A stretch of 11,466 nt of DNA from an uncultured Bacilli bacterium (GCA_944363695.1 CALVUW010000026.1:1-11466); one strand, 5' to 3'; positions 5,736-11,466 are shown, numbered from the stretch's first letter. Program-made: numbers and translations. The notes: generated by a model not told the origin, from the sequence alone.

Positions 5736-6344
5736 ATGAAAAATAGTTCTTCAAAACAAGTTTTGTTAGCAGTACTAGGTGTTATTATCCTAATTATTGC
5801 AGTTGTTGGTGTTTCATTTGCAGCATTTAGCTATAGTAGAACTGGTGAAAAAATCAATCAAATTACAACCGGTACTATTACGATGAGCTATACTGATGTA
5901 TCAAATGGAATCAATATTTCTGATGCTTTACCAATGAGTGATGCTAATGGTAAAGTATTAGCAGATGAAAATCAATATTTTGATTTTAAAGTAACAGCAA
6001 CTATCAGTGGTACAACTACTATCAATTATGATATTACTGCTACCAAAGAAGACAGTACATTACCAGATAATGCCGTTAAAGTATATTTGACTTCTGCAGA
6101 TGATGCTACTGTAGAATTAGTGCCAACCAAAGTAAGTGCATTACCTACAACTAGCTCTAGTGCATCAAAAGCTCCTGATGGTCAATTCATTTTAAAATCA
6201 GGGACTATCTCTTCTAATGAAGATACAACTTACAGATTAAGAATGTGGGTTGCAGATGACTATGCTGGTAGTGCTCAAACTGGTATTACTTCTCAAAACT
6301 ATAAATTGAGAGTAAATGTCTATGGTGCTGCAGCAGCTCAATAA
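5736..6344 (+). CDS. TasA/camelysin-like secreted protein, copy 3
   Basis: A 202-residue paralogue, closest to copy 2 at the N-terminus and in its control region. Signal peptide core at about residues 9-29 with the AF cleavage region VSFA|AFSYSR; then ITTGTITM, NGINISDALPM, YFDFKVTATISG, YRLRMWVADDYAG and VYGAAAAQ. The variable segment around residues 136-151 is Ser/Thr-rich (PTTSSSASKAPDGQ). It has no Cys. One residue is deleted relative to copy 2 after the ITATKE block. The start is set by AAGGAGG 11 bases before ATG 5736. Like its neighbours it is monocistronic, with its own promoter and terminator. Export by the signal peptidase encoded at 7177 is inferred from signal class and linkage. 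Confidence 0.85.
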   Translation: MKNSSSKQVLLAVLGVIILIIAVVGVSFAAFSYSRTGEKINQITTGTITMSYTDVSNGINISDALPMSDANGKVLADENQYFDFKVTATISGTTTINYDITATKEDSTLPDNAVKVYLTSADDATVELVPTKVSALPTTSSSASKAPDGQFILKSGTISSNEDTTYRLRMWVADDYAGSAQTGITSQNYKLRVNVYGAAAAQ

Positions 6345-6365
6345 AAAACGAGCAAAATGCAAATA

Positions 6366-6397
6366 GAAAGTGTCTAATCTCTGACACTTTTTTCTTT
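6366..6397 (+). terminator. Terminator of TasA-like gene 3
   Basis: AAAGTGTC (6367-6374) pairs with GACACTTT (6383-6390), with the TAATCTCT loop and a T-rich tail. The tail overlaps the -35 box of the next promoter. Confidence 0.9.
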
Positions 6398-6441
6398 ACC
6401 ATAAATTTATAATATGATACAATAATCTCAGAATAGAGGAG
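6395..6441 (+). promoter_or_regulatory. Promoter and ribosome site of TasA-like gene 4
   Basis: TTTACC (6395-6400), 17 bases, TACAAT (6418-6423) with an extended TG (6415-6416), then GAGGAG (6436-6441). The spacer begins with the perfect palindrome ATAAATTTAT (6401-6410), in the same place as the longer one in promoters 2 and 3; in AT-rich DNA this could be chance. Confidence 0.6.
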
Positions 6442-6450
6442 CGTTGTCAA

Positions 6451-7077
6451 ATGCAAGAAAATGAAAGAGAAGAAGAAAAAGTAAAACGCCAATCAAGCGG
6501 AAAATTAATTATTATTTTGCTTGCATTGTTGTTTTTAATAATGTTAGTTATTGGAATATCAATGGCTACTTTTACTTTTACGCGCGAAAGTGACGAGGTT
6601 AATACGATCAATACAGGAAATATTTCTTTAAATTTTACAGAAGATACAAATGGTATTCATATAACAGATGCTTATCCTATGACAGATAGTGCTGGAAAAA
6701 GATTATCAGATGAAAACCAGTATTTTGATTTTACGGTAACTACAACTATTACAGGAAAAGCGACAGCTGTCTATGAAGTATCTGCTGAAAAATTAGCAAA
6801 CTGTACTTTAAATGATAATGAAGTTAAATTGTATCTAGAAAAGAAAACAGCTAATGGTTATGAAGAAATAATGGCACCAAAAATATTTACACCTTTAACT
6901 GAAAACAGTGAAGTTGGAACACCAGTAGGAAATATGGTATTAACAAAAGAATCTGTTTCTGAAACTACAACTAATAACTATAGACTAAGAATGTGGGTAG
7001 CAGAAGATACAACGATTAATGATGTAAGACGGAGCTTTGCCGTACAAGTTGCTGTTAATGCAACAATTCAAACATAA
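6451..7077 (+). CDS. TasA/camelysin-like secreted protein, divergent copy 4
   Basis: A 208-residue relative of the three tandem copies. It has a longer charged cytoplasmic N-terminus (about 18 residues, Glu/Lys-rich) before a hydrophobic segment at about 19-38, and the cleavage region ISMA|TFTFTR replaces FAAFSYSR. The shared plan continues with INTGNISLNF, NGIHITDAYPM, DENQYFDFTV and NNYRLRMWVAED. Between these the sequence is divergent and includes one Cys. The tail lacks the GAAAAQ ending and closes in NATIQT instead, so it may assemble differently, for example as a cap, adaptor or minor subunit. GAGGAG lies 9 bases before ATG 6451. Own promoter and terminator. It is an older duplicate than copies 1-3, judged by divergence. 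Confidence 0.8.
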   Translation: MQENEREEEKVKRQSSGKLIIILLALLFLIMLVIGISMATFTFTRESDEVNTINTGNISLNFTEDTNGIHITDAYPMTDSAGKRLSDENQYFDFTVTTTITGKATAVYEVSAEKLANCTLNDNEVKLYLEKKTANGYEEIMAPKIFTPLTENSEVGTPVGNMVLTKESVSETTTNNYRLRMWVAEDTTINDVRRSFAVQVAVNATIQT

Positions 7078-7107
7078 AAGGGCATTAAATGTTGCCTTTT
7101 TCTTTTT
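7076..7107 (+). terminator. Terminator of TasA-like gene 4
   Basis: AAAGGGCA (7077-7084) pairs with TGCCTTTT (7093-7100), including one G-T pair, around an 8-base loop, followed by T-rich sequence. It starts at the stop codon and differs from the three terminators of the tandem copies. Confidence 0.8.
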
Positions 7108-7114
7108 AAAAATC

Positions 7115-7143
7115 TTTTCATTGGTTTCAAAATATGTTATAGT
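7115..7143 (+). promoter_or_regulatory. Promoter of the signal peptidase operon
   Basis: TTTTCA (7115-7120), 17 bases, TATAGT (7138-7143) with extended TG (7135-7136). It lies directly after the terminator of TasA-like gene 4, so the four downstream genes form a separate transcript from the substrates. Confidence 0.65.
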
Positions 7144-7165
7144 AAATATAGTCTAGAATAATAAG

Positions 7166-7172
7166 TGGGTGA
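7166..7172 (+). promoter_or_regulatory. Ribosome site setting a TTG start for the signal peptidase
   Basis: TGGGTGAT before TTG 7177 has the same layout as AGGTGAT before the yabG ATG at 10385. A GTG at 7165 lies within this site and has no ribosome site of its own, so TTG 7177 is preferred. Confidence 0.6.
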
Positions 7173-7176
7173 TATT

Positions 7177-7821
7177 TTGGAAAAAGGAGCACATAGTCAG
7201 AATGAAATCTGGCTAAAAATAAAACGAGCCTGTCATTATATTCTAACCGTTCTTATGTATTCTATTTGTTTGATCATGATTTTGATCTTTATTGCTTTCG
7301 TTGTTAATTTTATAGATCAGAAACGTAATTTAAGTAGTGGAGAGACCAAACCTGCCTTGTTTTCTGCCTATACAATTGTAAGTCCTAGTATGGTTCCAAC
7401 CATAAATGTTTTAGATATGATTGTTACTATGCGAGTCAATAGTCCAGAAGATTTAAAAAAAGGCGATATAATTACATTTAATTCTACTGATTATCGTTAT
7501 TCTGGAGTAACAGTAACGCATCGTATTTATGCGATTGAACAAACTAGTGATGGACAATATTTGTTTACAACAAAAGGTGATGCAAATAATACAAAAGATG
7601 CTACGCGTATTAGTTTTGATGATATTTATGGCAAAGTTATGTTACGAATACCTAAGGTTGGTTATATTCAATATTTTCTTAGTAGTTCATGGGGTTGGAT
7701 TGTTGCTATTGTCATACCAGCAGTTGGCATTATTGCCTATGATATCTTTAAGCTAGTTAGAACTTTGCGGCAAAAATCTTCTTATACTAAGAATAAGAAC
7801 TCAAAGGGAGGACCTCAGTAA
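7177..7821 (+). CDS. sipW: SipW-like (ER/archaeal-type) signal peptidase I
   Basis: Membrane serine protease predicted to remove the signal peptides of the TasA-like proteins encoded upstream. From TTG 7177 it has 214 residues. One N-terminal membrane helix (about 20-46) is followed by the catalytic domain: SPSM box with nucleophile Ser71, VTHRI with His115 as general base, and KGDANN with Asp135. The Ser-His-Asp set, not Ser-Lys, marks the ER/archaeal class to which B. subtilis SipW belongs, unlike housekeeping SipS and SipT. A second helix near 172-190 spans the membrane again before a basic tail. It heads a four-gene operon; its stop TAA shares one base with the next ATG (TAATG). Class assignment is firm; substrate pairing is inferred from linkage and signal type. 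Confidence 0.9.
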   Translation: MEKGAHSQNEIWLKIKRACHYILTVLMYSICLIMILIFIAFVVNFIDQKRNLSSGETKPALFSAYTIVSPSMVPTINVLDMIVTMRVNSPEDLKKGDIITFNSTDYRYSGVTVTHRIYAIEQTSDGQYLFTTKGDANNTKDATRISFDDIYGKVMLRIPKVGYIQYFLSSSWGWIVAIVIPAVGIIAYDIFKLVRTLRQKSSYTKNKNSKGGPQ

Positions 7822-8363
7822 TGAAAAAAAATTTATTTTTAATCTTAGGTGGAGTTGTTTTATTTCTATTCATTGTGATAACTGCTTTTATGTGGTACCG
7901 CATCTTTTATAATCCCCCTCAAGGTGGAAATAGTGTTTCTGTCCTACAAATACAGTTAGATAAAAATGATGGAGTTATTAATCAAACTAATGCTGTACCG
8001 ATTGAAGAAGAAAATATTGCGACAGTAATGCCTTATAATTTTTCAGTCACAAATACTAGTAGTAATGATGGAATTTATAAAATCTTATTAGAAGAACCAG
8101 CTGTTAGTGATGATCCAGCTTATCAAAGTCAAAATCAGTTGTCAAGAAGCCAATTAGGTTATCAATTAATATTAAACAATCAAGTTATCAAGACTGGGAT
8201 GTTATCTGATATTAATAATAATATTTTAGATGAGCGCTCAATTGCCGCTAATGCAGTTAATAATTATCAATTAAGAGTTTTTATTAGTAGTAATGCTTTT
8301 AATACAGCATGGCAGAATAAATTTTATCACTATAAAGTAAATATTCAAACGGAGGAAAATTAA
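7821..8363 (+). CDS. Membrane-anchored divergent TasA-like domain protein
   Basis: A 180-residue protein with a hydrophobic N-terminus (about residues 5-25) and an extracytoplasmic domain. I do not know a named family, but it can be aligned by eye with the TasA-like proteins: DGVINQTNAVPI matches NGINISDALPM, MPYNFSVTNTSSNDGIYKI matches YFDFTVSATISGTATINYA, and VNNYQLRVFIS matches TTYRLRMWIAD. The AF cleavage context is altered to ITAFMWYRIFYNPP, so it may stay in the membrane and serve as an anchor or base for the fibre, a role like that proposed for TapA. GGGAGG lies about 10 bases upstream of the ATG. Translational coupling to the signal peptidase by a one-base overlap suggests matched amounts. 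It has no Cys. Confidence 0.75.
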   Translation: MKKNLFLILGGVVLFLFIVITAFMWYRIFYNPPQGGNSVSVLQIQLDKNDGVINQTNAVPIEEENIATVMPYNFSVTNTSSNDGIYKILLEEPAVSDDPAYQSQNQLSRSQLGYQLILNNQVIKTGMLSDINNNILDERSIAANAVNNYQLRVFISSNAFNTAWQNKFYHYKVNIQTEEN

Positions 8364-8364
8364 A

Positions 8365-9054
8365 ATGAAAAAAATATTACTAGAATATGCAAATATTATC
8401 GGTTATACAATTACTGGTTTAGTATTTGGCTTGGGATTTTTCTTATTATTTATTAATTTTTATCATGCTAAAGAATTATCTGAAACATTAGATATTTCAA
8501 CATATATGGCTACCAGTCGTGAAAATGCCAGTAATAAATTACAGCAAATAAAAGAAAATGCTGCTGTTTATAATCAGGCTACTTATAATGGCTCTGAAGA
8601 TATATTTAATATGAATAGTATGCAAATCAGAATTAATAGCTGTGTTACTATTTTTGAAAGTGAAGAAGGGCAGTCTTTCTTAAATAAAGATAAAATTACG
8701 ATTCAAGATTCCTATCGTTTTAATCAGTTCTTTCAAAACGAAGTGTTGAATGATTGTGTAGTAATGCAATTAAATACTTTAGGCGAAACCTCTTCGTCTG
8801 TGGGAATTTCTTCATTGAGTTCTATCCGTCCGTTTATTCGTTTAAACATTGATTATTTATTATCAGCACCTTCTTATGTAGGAAATACGATTCAAAATGC
8901 GGATGCTTATTACGTAAGTAATGATGTGAATAGAAATAGTATATTTGATTTAACTAGAGATAGTTACTATGCAACGATGAATAATTATCAGCAATCACTA
9001 GATCTATTATTAGAAATATCTAATTGGTATAAAAACTTGGTAATAGGAGGTTAA
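8365..9054 (+). CDS. Unrecognised one-helix membrane protein with large outer domain
   Basis: A 229-residue protein that I do not recognise. A hydrophobic helix at about residues 12-32 is followed by roughly 195 hydrophilic residues rich in Ser, Asn and Gln, most likely outside the cell. Two Cys (93 and 131) in this outer part could form a disulfide. The segment just after the helix (about 35-65) is helical and charged. It ends in LVIGG. The ribosome site GGAGG (8351-8355) lies inside the end of the preceding gene, and only one base separates the genes, so the two are co-translated. By context it should serve export, anchoring or assembly of the TasA-like proteins; nothing in its own sequence proves this. 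Confidence 0.75.
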   Translation: MKKILLEYANIIGYTITGLVFGLGFFLLFINFYHAKELSETLDISTYMATSRENASNKLQQIKENAAVYNQATYNGSEDIFNMNSMQIRINSCVTIFESEEGQSFLNKDKITIQDSYRFNQFFQNEVLNDCVVMQLNTLGETSSSVGISSLSSIRPFIRLNIDYLLSAPSYVGNTIQNADAYYVSNDVNRNSIFDLTRDSYYATMNNYQQSLDLLLEISNWYKNLVIGG

Positions 9055-9055
9055 T

Positions 9056-9487
9056 ATGAAAAAGATCATTAATGCAATATTTTATGTTTTAAAATTTTTG
9101 CTGTTCTTAGGTGCTTTTGGACTAACGTTAATGATTATTGTGCAGATGAATACTAGATTAAATAAAGGTTTTATGACTACTATTAACGTTTTTATTCCAT
9201 TTTTGTTGTTATTAATTTTGTTTGTTATCAATCTTATTTTAAAACAGCGCAGTGTTACAAATCAGTTATTCTATAATATAACTTGTTGCTTAGTTTTTGC
9301 TGTTATCATCTATGTTGGTTATCGAGCTATGATGGATAAGAATATGGTATTAAATGATAAGTATGGCTATGGTATTGATTTTAACTACTTTAATAATTTT
9401 GTATCATATTTAAAAATTATGCTTTATGGTTTATGTATTGGTAATATATTCTTTATGTTTCATGAAAAAGAAAAAAAGGCGAATTAA
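9056..9487 (+). CDS. Unrecognised four-helix membrane protein
   Basis: A 143-residue integral membrane protein with four hydrophobic segments at about 9-29, 43-62, 72-89 and 113-134, and a Lys-rich C-terminus (HEKEKKAN) that points to the cytoplasm. Two adjacent Cys lie in the third helix (TCC). Between helices 3 and 4 there is a Tyr/Asn-rich outer loop (NDKYGYGIDFNYFNN). I recognise no family. AGGAGG (9045-9050) lies 5 bases before the ATG, and one base separates it from the preceding stop, so it closes the signal peptidase operon. It might be a partner of the signal peptidase or an assembly factor; this rests on position only. Confidence 0.75.
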   Translation: MKKIINAIFYVLKFLLFLGAFGLTLMIIVQMNTRLNKGFMTTINVFIPFLLLLILFVINLILKQRSVTNQLFYNITCCLVFAVIIYVGYRAMMDKNMVLNDKYGYGIDFNYFNNFVSYLKIMLYGLCIGNIFFMFHEKEKKAN

Positions 9488-9508
9488 TTTCTCCTTTCTT
9501 TTTTTTTC
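9466..9508 (+). terminator. Possible terminator at the end of the signal peptidase operon
   Basis: AAAGG near 9476-9480 can pair with CCTTT near 9493-9497 across a 12-13 base loop, and nine Ts follow. The stem is short and AT-rich, so only the long T-run makes this likely. Confidence 0.4.
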
Positions 9509-9514
9509 GTCACT

Positions 9515-9523
9515 TGTTATAAT
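9515..9523 (+). promoter_or_regulatory. Extended -10 promoter for ksgA
   Basis: TGT TATAAT, a perfect -10 with the extended TG. The -35 region is only T-rich. It gives a leader of about 17 bases before the ksgA start. Confidence 0.65.
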
Positions 9524-9546
9524 AGCAGTAGAAATTAGGTGGTAAC

Positions 9547-10350
9547 ATGCAACAGGCATTTCAATTTAAGAAAAAGTATGGGCAAAATTTTTTAAAAAAC
9601 AGTGCTATTATTGATAAAATAGTAACAATTGCCTCTGTTCCTAAAAATACATTGATTGTAGAAGTAGGCCCAGGAGCCGGTGCATTGACTAGCGCTTTGG
9701 CTAAATTAAATGATGTCAAGGTTTTAGCTTATGAAATCGATACTAGTTTAGAAGATCCTTTAATAGCTTTTATGCATCAATATCCTAATGTTACTATTTA
9801 TTTTCAAGATTTTTTAAAAAGTAACTTGGAAGAAGATGTTGCTGCCTATACATTTGATCATTTGTATTTTATTAGTAACGTGCCTTATTACATTACAACA
9901 CCAATTATTTTTAAAATAATAGATTCAAATTTGCCTTTCGAAAAAATTGTTATGATGGTTCAAAAGGAAGTGGGGTTGCGTTTTTGTGCTAAGCCGGGTC
10001 AAAAGGAGTATGGAGCTTTAACGGTTTTGTTAGATTATTATTTTACATTAAAAAAAGAAGGAATTGTGGACAGAAATCAATTTATTCCCAAACCAAATGT
10101 TGATAGTATGATTGTTTCTTTTACAGAAAGATTAGAAAAAGAAAAGTTAACAGATCCAGCTTTTTTTAGAAAGTTAGTTCATGATAGTTTTCAATTTAAA
10201 AGAAAAACTATTCGTAACAATTTAAAAAATTATCCATTAGAAATAGTGGAAAAAGTCTTACATACTTATCATTATGATTTAAATGTTAGAGCAGAACAAT
10301 TGCCATACTCTGTTTTTGTTGATCTAGCGAATGCTTTATGTTCTAAATAA
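9547..10350 (+). CDS. ksgA: 16S rRNA dimethyladenosine transferase
   Basis: Adds two methyl groups to each of two adjacent adenosines (A1518 and A1519, E. coli numbering) in the 3'-terminal hairpin of 16S rRNA, a late step of small-subunit maturation in the cytoplasm; loss gives kasugamycin resistance. Visible parts: KKKYGQNFL at the N-terminus, SAM-binding motif I VEVGPGAGALT (residues 38-48), the acidic residue of YEID (Glu63), QDFL (Asp88), and the catalytic NVPYY (111-115), in which Val replaces the usual Leu of NLPY. 267 residues, slightly shorter than the B. subtilis enzyme (292). AGGTGG (about 9537-9542) lies 4 bases before the ATG. The order ksgA-yabG-veg is conserved with B. subtilis, but the usual upstream partner rnmV is absent here. 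Confidence 0.95.
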   Translation: MQQAFQFKKKYGQNFLKNSAIIDKIVTIASVPKNTLIVEVGPGAGALTSALAKLNDVKVLAYEIDTSLEDPLIAFMHQYPNVTIYFQDFLKSNLEEDVAAYTFDHLYFISNVPYYITTPIIFKIIDSNLPFEKIVMMVQKEVGLRFCAKPGQKEYGALTVLLDYYFTLKKEGIVDRNQFIPKPNVDSMIVSFTERLEKEKLTDPAFFRKLVHDSFQFKRKTIRNNLKNYPLEIVEKVLHTYHYDLNVRAEQLPYSVFVDLANALCSK

Positions 10351-10369
10351 CATATAATCATCATATACT
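10351..10369 (+). promoter_or_regulatory. Possible sporulation-type -10 sites before yabG
   Basis: CATATAAT (10351-10358) and CATATACT (10362-10369) both fit the CATAnnnT core of sigma-E/sigma-K -10 boxes. B. subtilis yabG is sigma-K dependent. I find no convincing -35, and AT-rich DNA produces such matches by chance. Confidence 0.25.
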
Positions 10370-10374
10370 TTGAT

Positions 10375-10381
10375 AGGTGAT
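10375..10381 (+). promoter_or_regulatory. Ribosome site setting the yabG start
   Basis: AGGTGAT lies 3 bases before ATG 10385. An in-frame TTG at 10370 would be upstream of this site and has no ribosome site, so ATG 10385 is preferred. Confidence 0.75.
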
Positions 10382-10384
10382 TTT

Positions 10385-11173
10385 ATGTTATTTAAAATAG
10401 GAGACTTAGTAACTAGAAAATCCTATCAGCATGATGTTTTGTTTAAAATTGTTGATATTGAAGATGATATAGCCTATTTAAAAGGAGTCGATGTTAGATT
10501 ATATGCAGACAGCGACTTAGATGATTTAGAATTATTTGATAATCCAAAGGATAATCATCAAGAAGATCGTAATGATGTGATGAAATTACAGGATATGTTA
10601 TCTTTAAATCGTAGTGAATATTTTTATTTACCAGGTAAAATATTACATATTGATGGTGATAAAGATTATTTAGAACGCTGTATTAACTTTTATAAAGAAA
10701 TGCATTTAGAAGCTTATGGAATCCATATGAAGGAAGATGACATGCCTTTAGAAATTGAAACCTACTTAAATGAGTATAAGCCAGATATCTTAATTATTAC
10801 CGGCCATGATTCTTTTAAACGTATGGCGCATGCTAAAAACAAATCAGAGAATTATCAAAATTCCCTAAATTTTGTAAATGCGGTGAAACGTGCTAGAGAT
10901 TATGAGAAAAGTCAAGATAAGTTAATTATTATTGCCGGAGCTTGTCAATCTAATTATGAAGAACTAATCAAAGCGGGTTCTAATTTTGCTTCTAGTCCTA
11001 AAAGAATTAATATTCATGCCCTAGATCCAGCCATAATTGCAGCTGCTGTAGCGTTATCACCAAAAAGCAAGGCATTAGACTTATTAGCACTTATTGAAAA
11101 AACACATTATGGTAGCGCTGGTATTGGTGGTATTATTACGAATGGTACCATGTATGTGGGGTATCCTCGATGA
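10385..11173 (+). CDS. yabG: Sporulation-specific protease YabG
   Basis: Cysteine protease of sporulating Bacillota that trims spore coat proteins during late sporulation. From ATG 10385 it has 262 residues (290 in B. subtilis). The N-terminus FKIGDLVTRKSYQHDVLFKI is typical of the family. A middle Rossmann-like part includes ILHIDGD and DILIITGHDSF, the latter carrying His141, and IIAGACQSNYEELI carries Cys187; these correspond to the His and Cys reported as essential in B. subtilis YabG. The conserved SPKRINIHALDP and the C-terminal GIGGIITNGTMYVG are intact. The gene overlaps veg by four bases (ATGA). Together with spoVT it is the strongest evidence that the organism forms endospores. Confidence 0.95.
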   Translation: MLFKIGDLVTRKSYQHDVLFKIVDIEDDIAYLKGVDVRLYADSDLDDLELFDNPKDNHQEDRNDVMKLQDMLSLNRSEYFYLPGKILHIDGDKDYLERCINFYKEMHLEAYGIHMKEDDMPLEIETYLNEYKPDILIITGHDSFKRMAHAKNKSENYQNSLNFVNAVKRARDYEKSQDKLIIIAGACQSNYEELIKAGSNFASSPKRINIHALDPAIIAAAVALSPKSKALDLLALIEKTHYGSAGIGGIITNGTMYVGYPR

Positions 11174-11388
11174 ATATAGATATTATGCGTGAAAAGATTA
11201 AGGAAAAGCAAGGGGAAGTATTGCATTTTAAATTTAATGGAAGTCGTAATCAAGTAGAAGAATTTAAAGGAGAAATTATTAAAACTTATCCTGCTATTTT
11301 CTTGATTCGATTAGAGGATAATACTAATAAGATAAAATCATTCTCATATAGTGATTTAGTAACAGAAAGCCTAGAAATAATCAATTAA
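11170..11388 (+). CDS. veg: Veg protein
   Basis: A small 72-residue SH3-like-barrel protein of the Veg family, usually directly after yabG in Bacilli. The visible family features are the basic, Gly/Asn-containing GSRNQVEEFKGEI strand, TYPAIFLIRLEDN and the SFSYSDLVTES motif. It is slightly shorter than B. subtilis Veg (86 residues), lacking part of the N-terminus. The ATG overlaps the yabG stop (ATGA), with a GTGGGG ribosome site 8-9 bases upstream, so it is translationally coupled to yabG; a separate promoter inside yabG, as in the strongly expressed B. subtilis veg, is possible but not identified. In B. subtilis Veg promotes biofilm genes by opposing SinR, the repressor of tapA-sipW-tasA. 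Confidence 0.88.
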   Translation: MNIDIMREKIKEKQGEVLHFKFNGSRNQVEEFKGEIIKTYPAIFLIRLEDNTNKIKSFSYSDLVTESLEIIN

Positions 11389-11406
11389 TTTGGTGAATTT
11401 TGGAAA

Positions 11407-11430
11407 GGATATTCGAAATGGATATTCGAA
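11407..11430 (+). repeat. Direct repeat of GGATATTCGAA after veg
   Basis: GGATATTCGAA occurs at 11407-11417 and again at 11420-11430, a period of 13 bases. Each copy holds the self-complementary TTCGAA. Confidence 0.8.
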
Positions 11431-11436
11431 TTTTCT
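11411..11436 (+). terminator. Probable terminator of veg
   Basis: ATTCGAA (11411-11417) pairs with TTCGAAT (11425-11431) around a 7-base loop and runs into TTTCTT. The stem has only two G-C pairs and the T-run is short, so efficiency may be modest. Confidence 0.5.
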
Positions 11437-11466
11437 TAATAGGTAAGCAATAAAGATAAACTTTAT

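Noticed and set aside
6286..6492. Minus-strand open frame of 68 codons
   Set aside because: It runs antisense across the end of TasA-like gene 3, its terminator, the next promoter and the start of gene 4. Its Phe/Ser/Leu-rich product reflects AT-rich complement, and no ribosome site is evident.
7529..7756. Open frame of 75 codons inside the signal peptidase gene
   Set aside because: It is in another frame fully within a gene with intact catalytic motifs. The hydrophobic product is a shadow of the real coding frame.
4159..9487. Type IV pilus, sortase pilus or bacteriocin cluster
   Set aside because: There is no prepilin-type cleavage motif, no LPXTG-like tail, no sortase, no ATPase and no transporter. 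The signal peptidase class and the AF-type signal peptides fit a TasA/SipW-type system instead.
1..11466. CRISPR arrays, insertion sequences, tRNA or rRNA genes, attachment sites
   Set aside because: I find no regularly spaced repeat-spacer pattern, no transposase or integrase frame, and no tRNA-like cloverleaf. The T-box contains tRNA-pairing bases but is a leader, not a tRNA.

Overview
The window is AT-rich and reads cleanly in the standard code: TGA is used as a stop and Trp is TGG. Strong AGGAGG-type ribosome sites, a T-box leader, spoVT and yabG point to an endospore-forming member of the Bacillota. The order spoVT - metG - tatD - ... - ksgA - yabG - veg mirrors the Bacillus subtilis abrB - metS - yabD - (yabE - rnmV) - ksgA - yabG - veg region. 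An uncultured gut Bacilli or Erysipelotrichia-like lineage is a reasonable guess, but the sequence does not settle it. All genes I support lie on the + strand.

Layout. 1-471: the 3' part of an unrecognised Lys/Glu/Asn-rich gene ending in an intrinsic terminator. 617-1159: spoVT, a sporulation transcription factor. 1149-1401: a sigma-A-like promoter and a T-box riboswitch with an AUG (Met) specifier. 1416-2963: metG, a short methionyl-tRNA synthetase, followed by a terminator. 3105-3290: a 61-residue two-helix membrane protein. 3325-4083: tatD. 4159-9487: an accessory block placed where B. subtilis has yabE and rnmV. 9547-11388: ksgA, yabG and veg, the conserved syntenic block, ending in a possible terminator.

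The accessory block is the striking part. Four genes encode small proteins of the TasA/camelysin type, each with a SipW-class signal peptide. The first three are a tandem triplication, and each copy has its own promoter, ribosome site and terminator. The fourth is more divergent. They are followed by a tightly packed operon of four genes: an ER/archaeal-type (SipW-like) signal peptidase, a membrane-anchored divergent relative of the four substrates, a one-helix protein with a large extracytoplasmic domain, and a four-helix membrane protein. My inference is a self-contained secretion and assembly unit for a surface fibre or matrix, analogous to but clearly different from B. subtilis tapA-sipW-tasA. 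Signal peptidase and substrates lie side by side, the substrates are multiplied and diversified, and three extra membrane proteins could anchor or assemble the product.

Regulatory detail is unusually readable. Promoters of substrates 2 and 3 are identical across 60 bp and carry a perfect inverted repeat between -35 and -10. The promoter of substrate 1 has lost this repeat and has a poorer -10. Several other genes show extended -10 promoters (TGn TATAnT).
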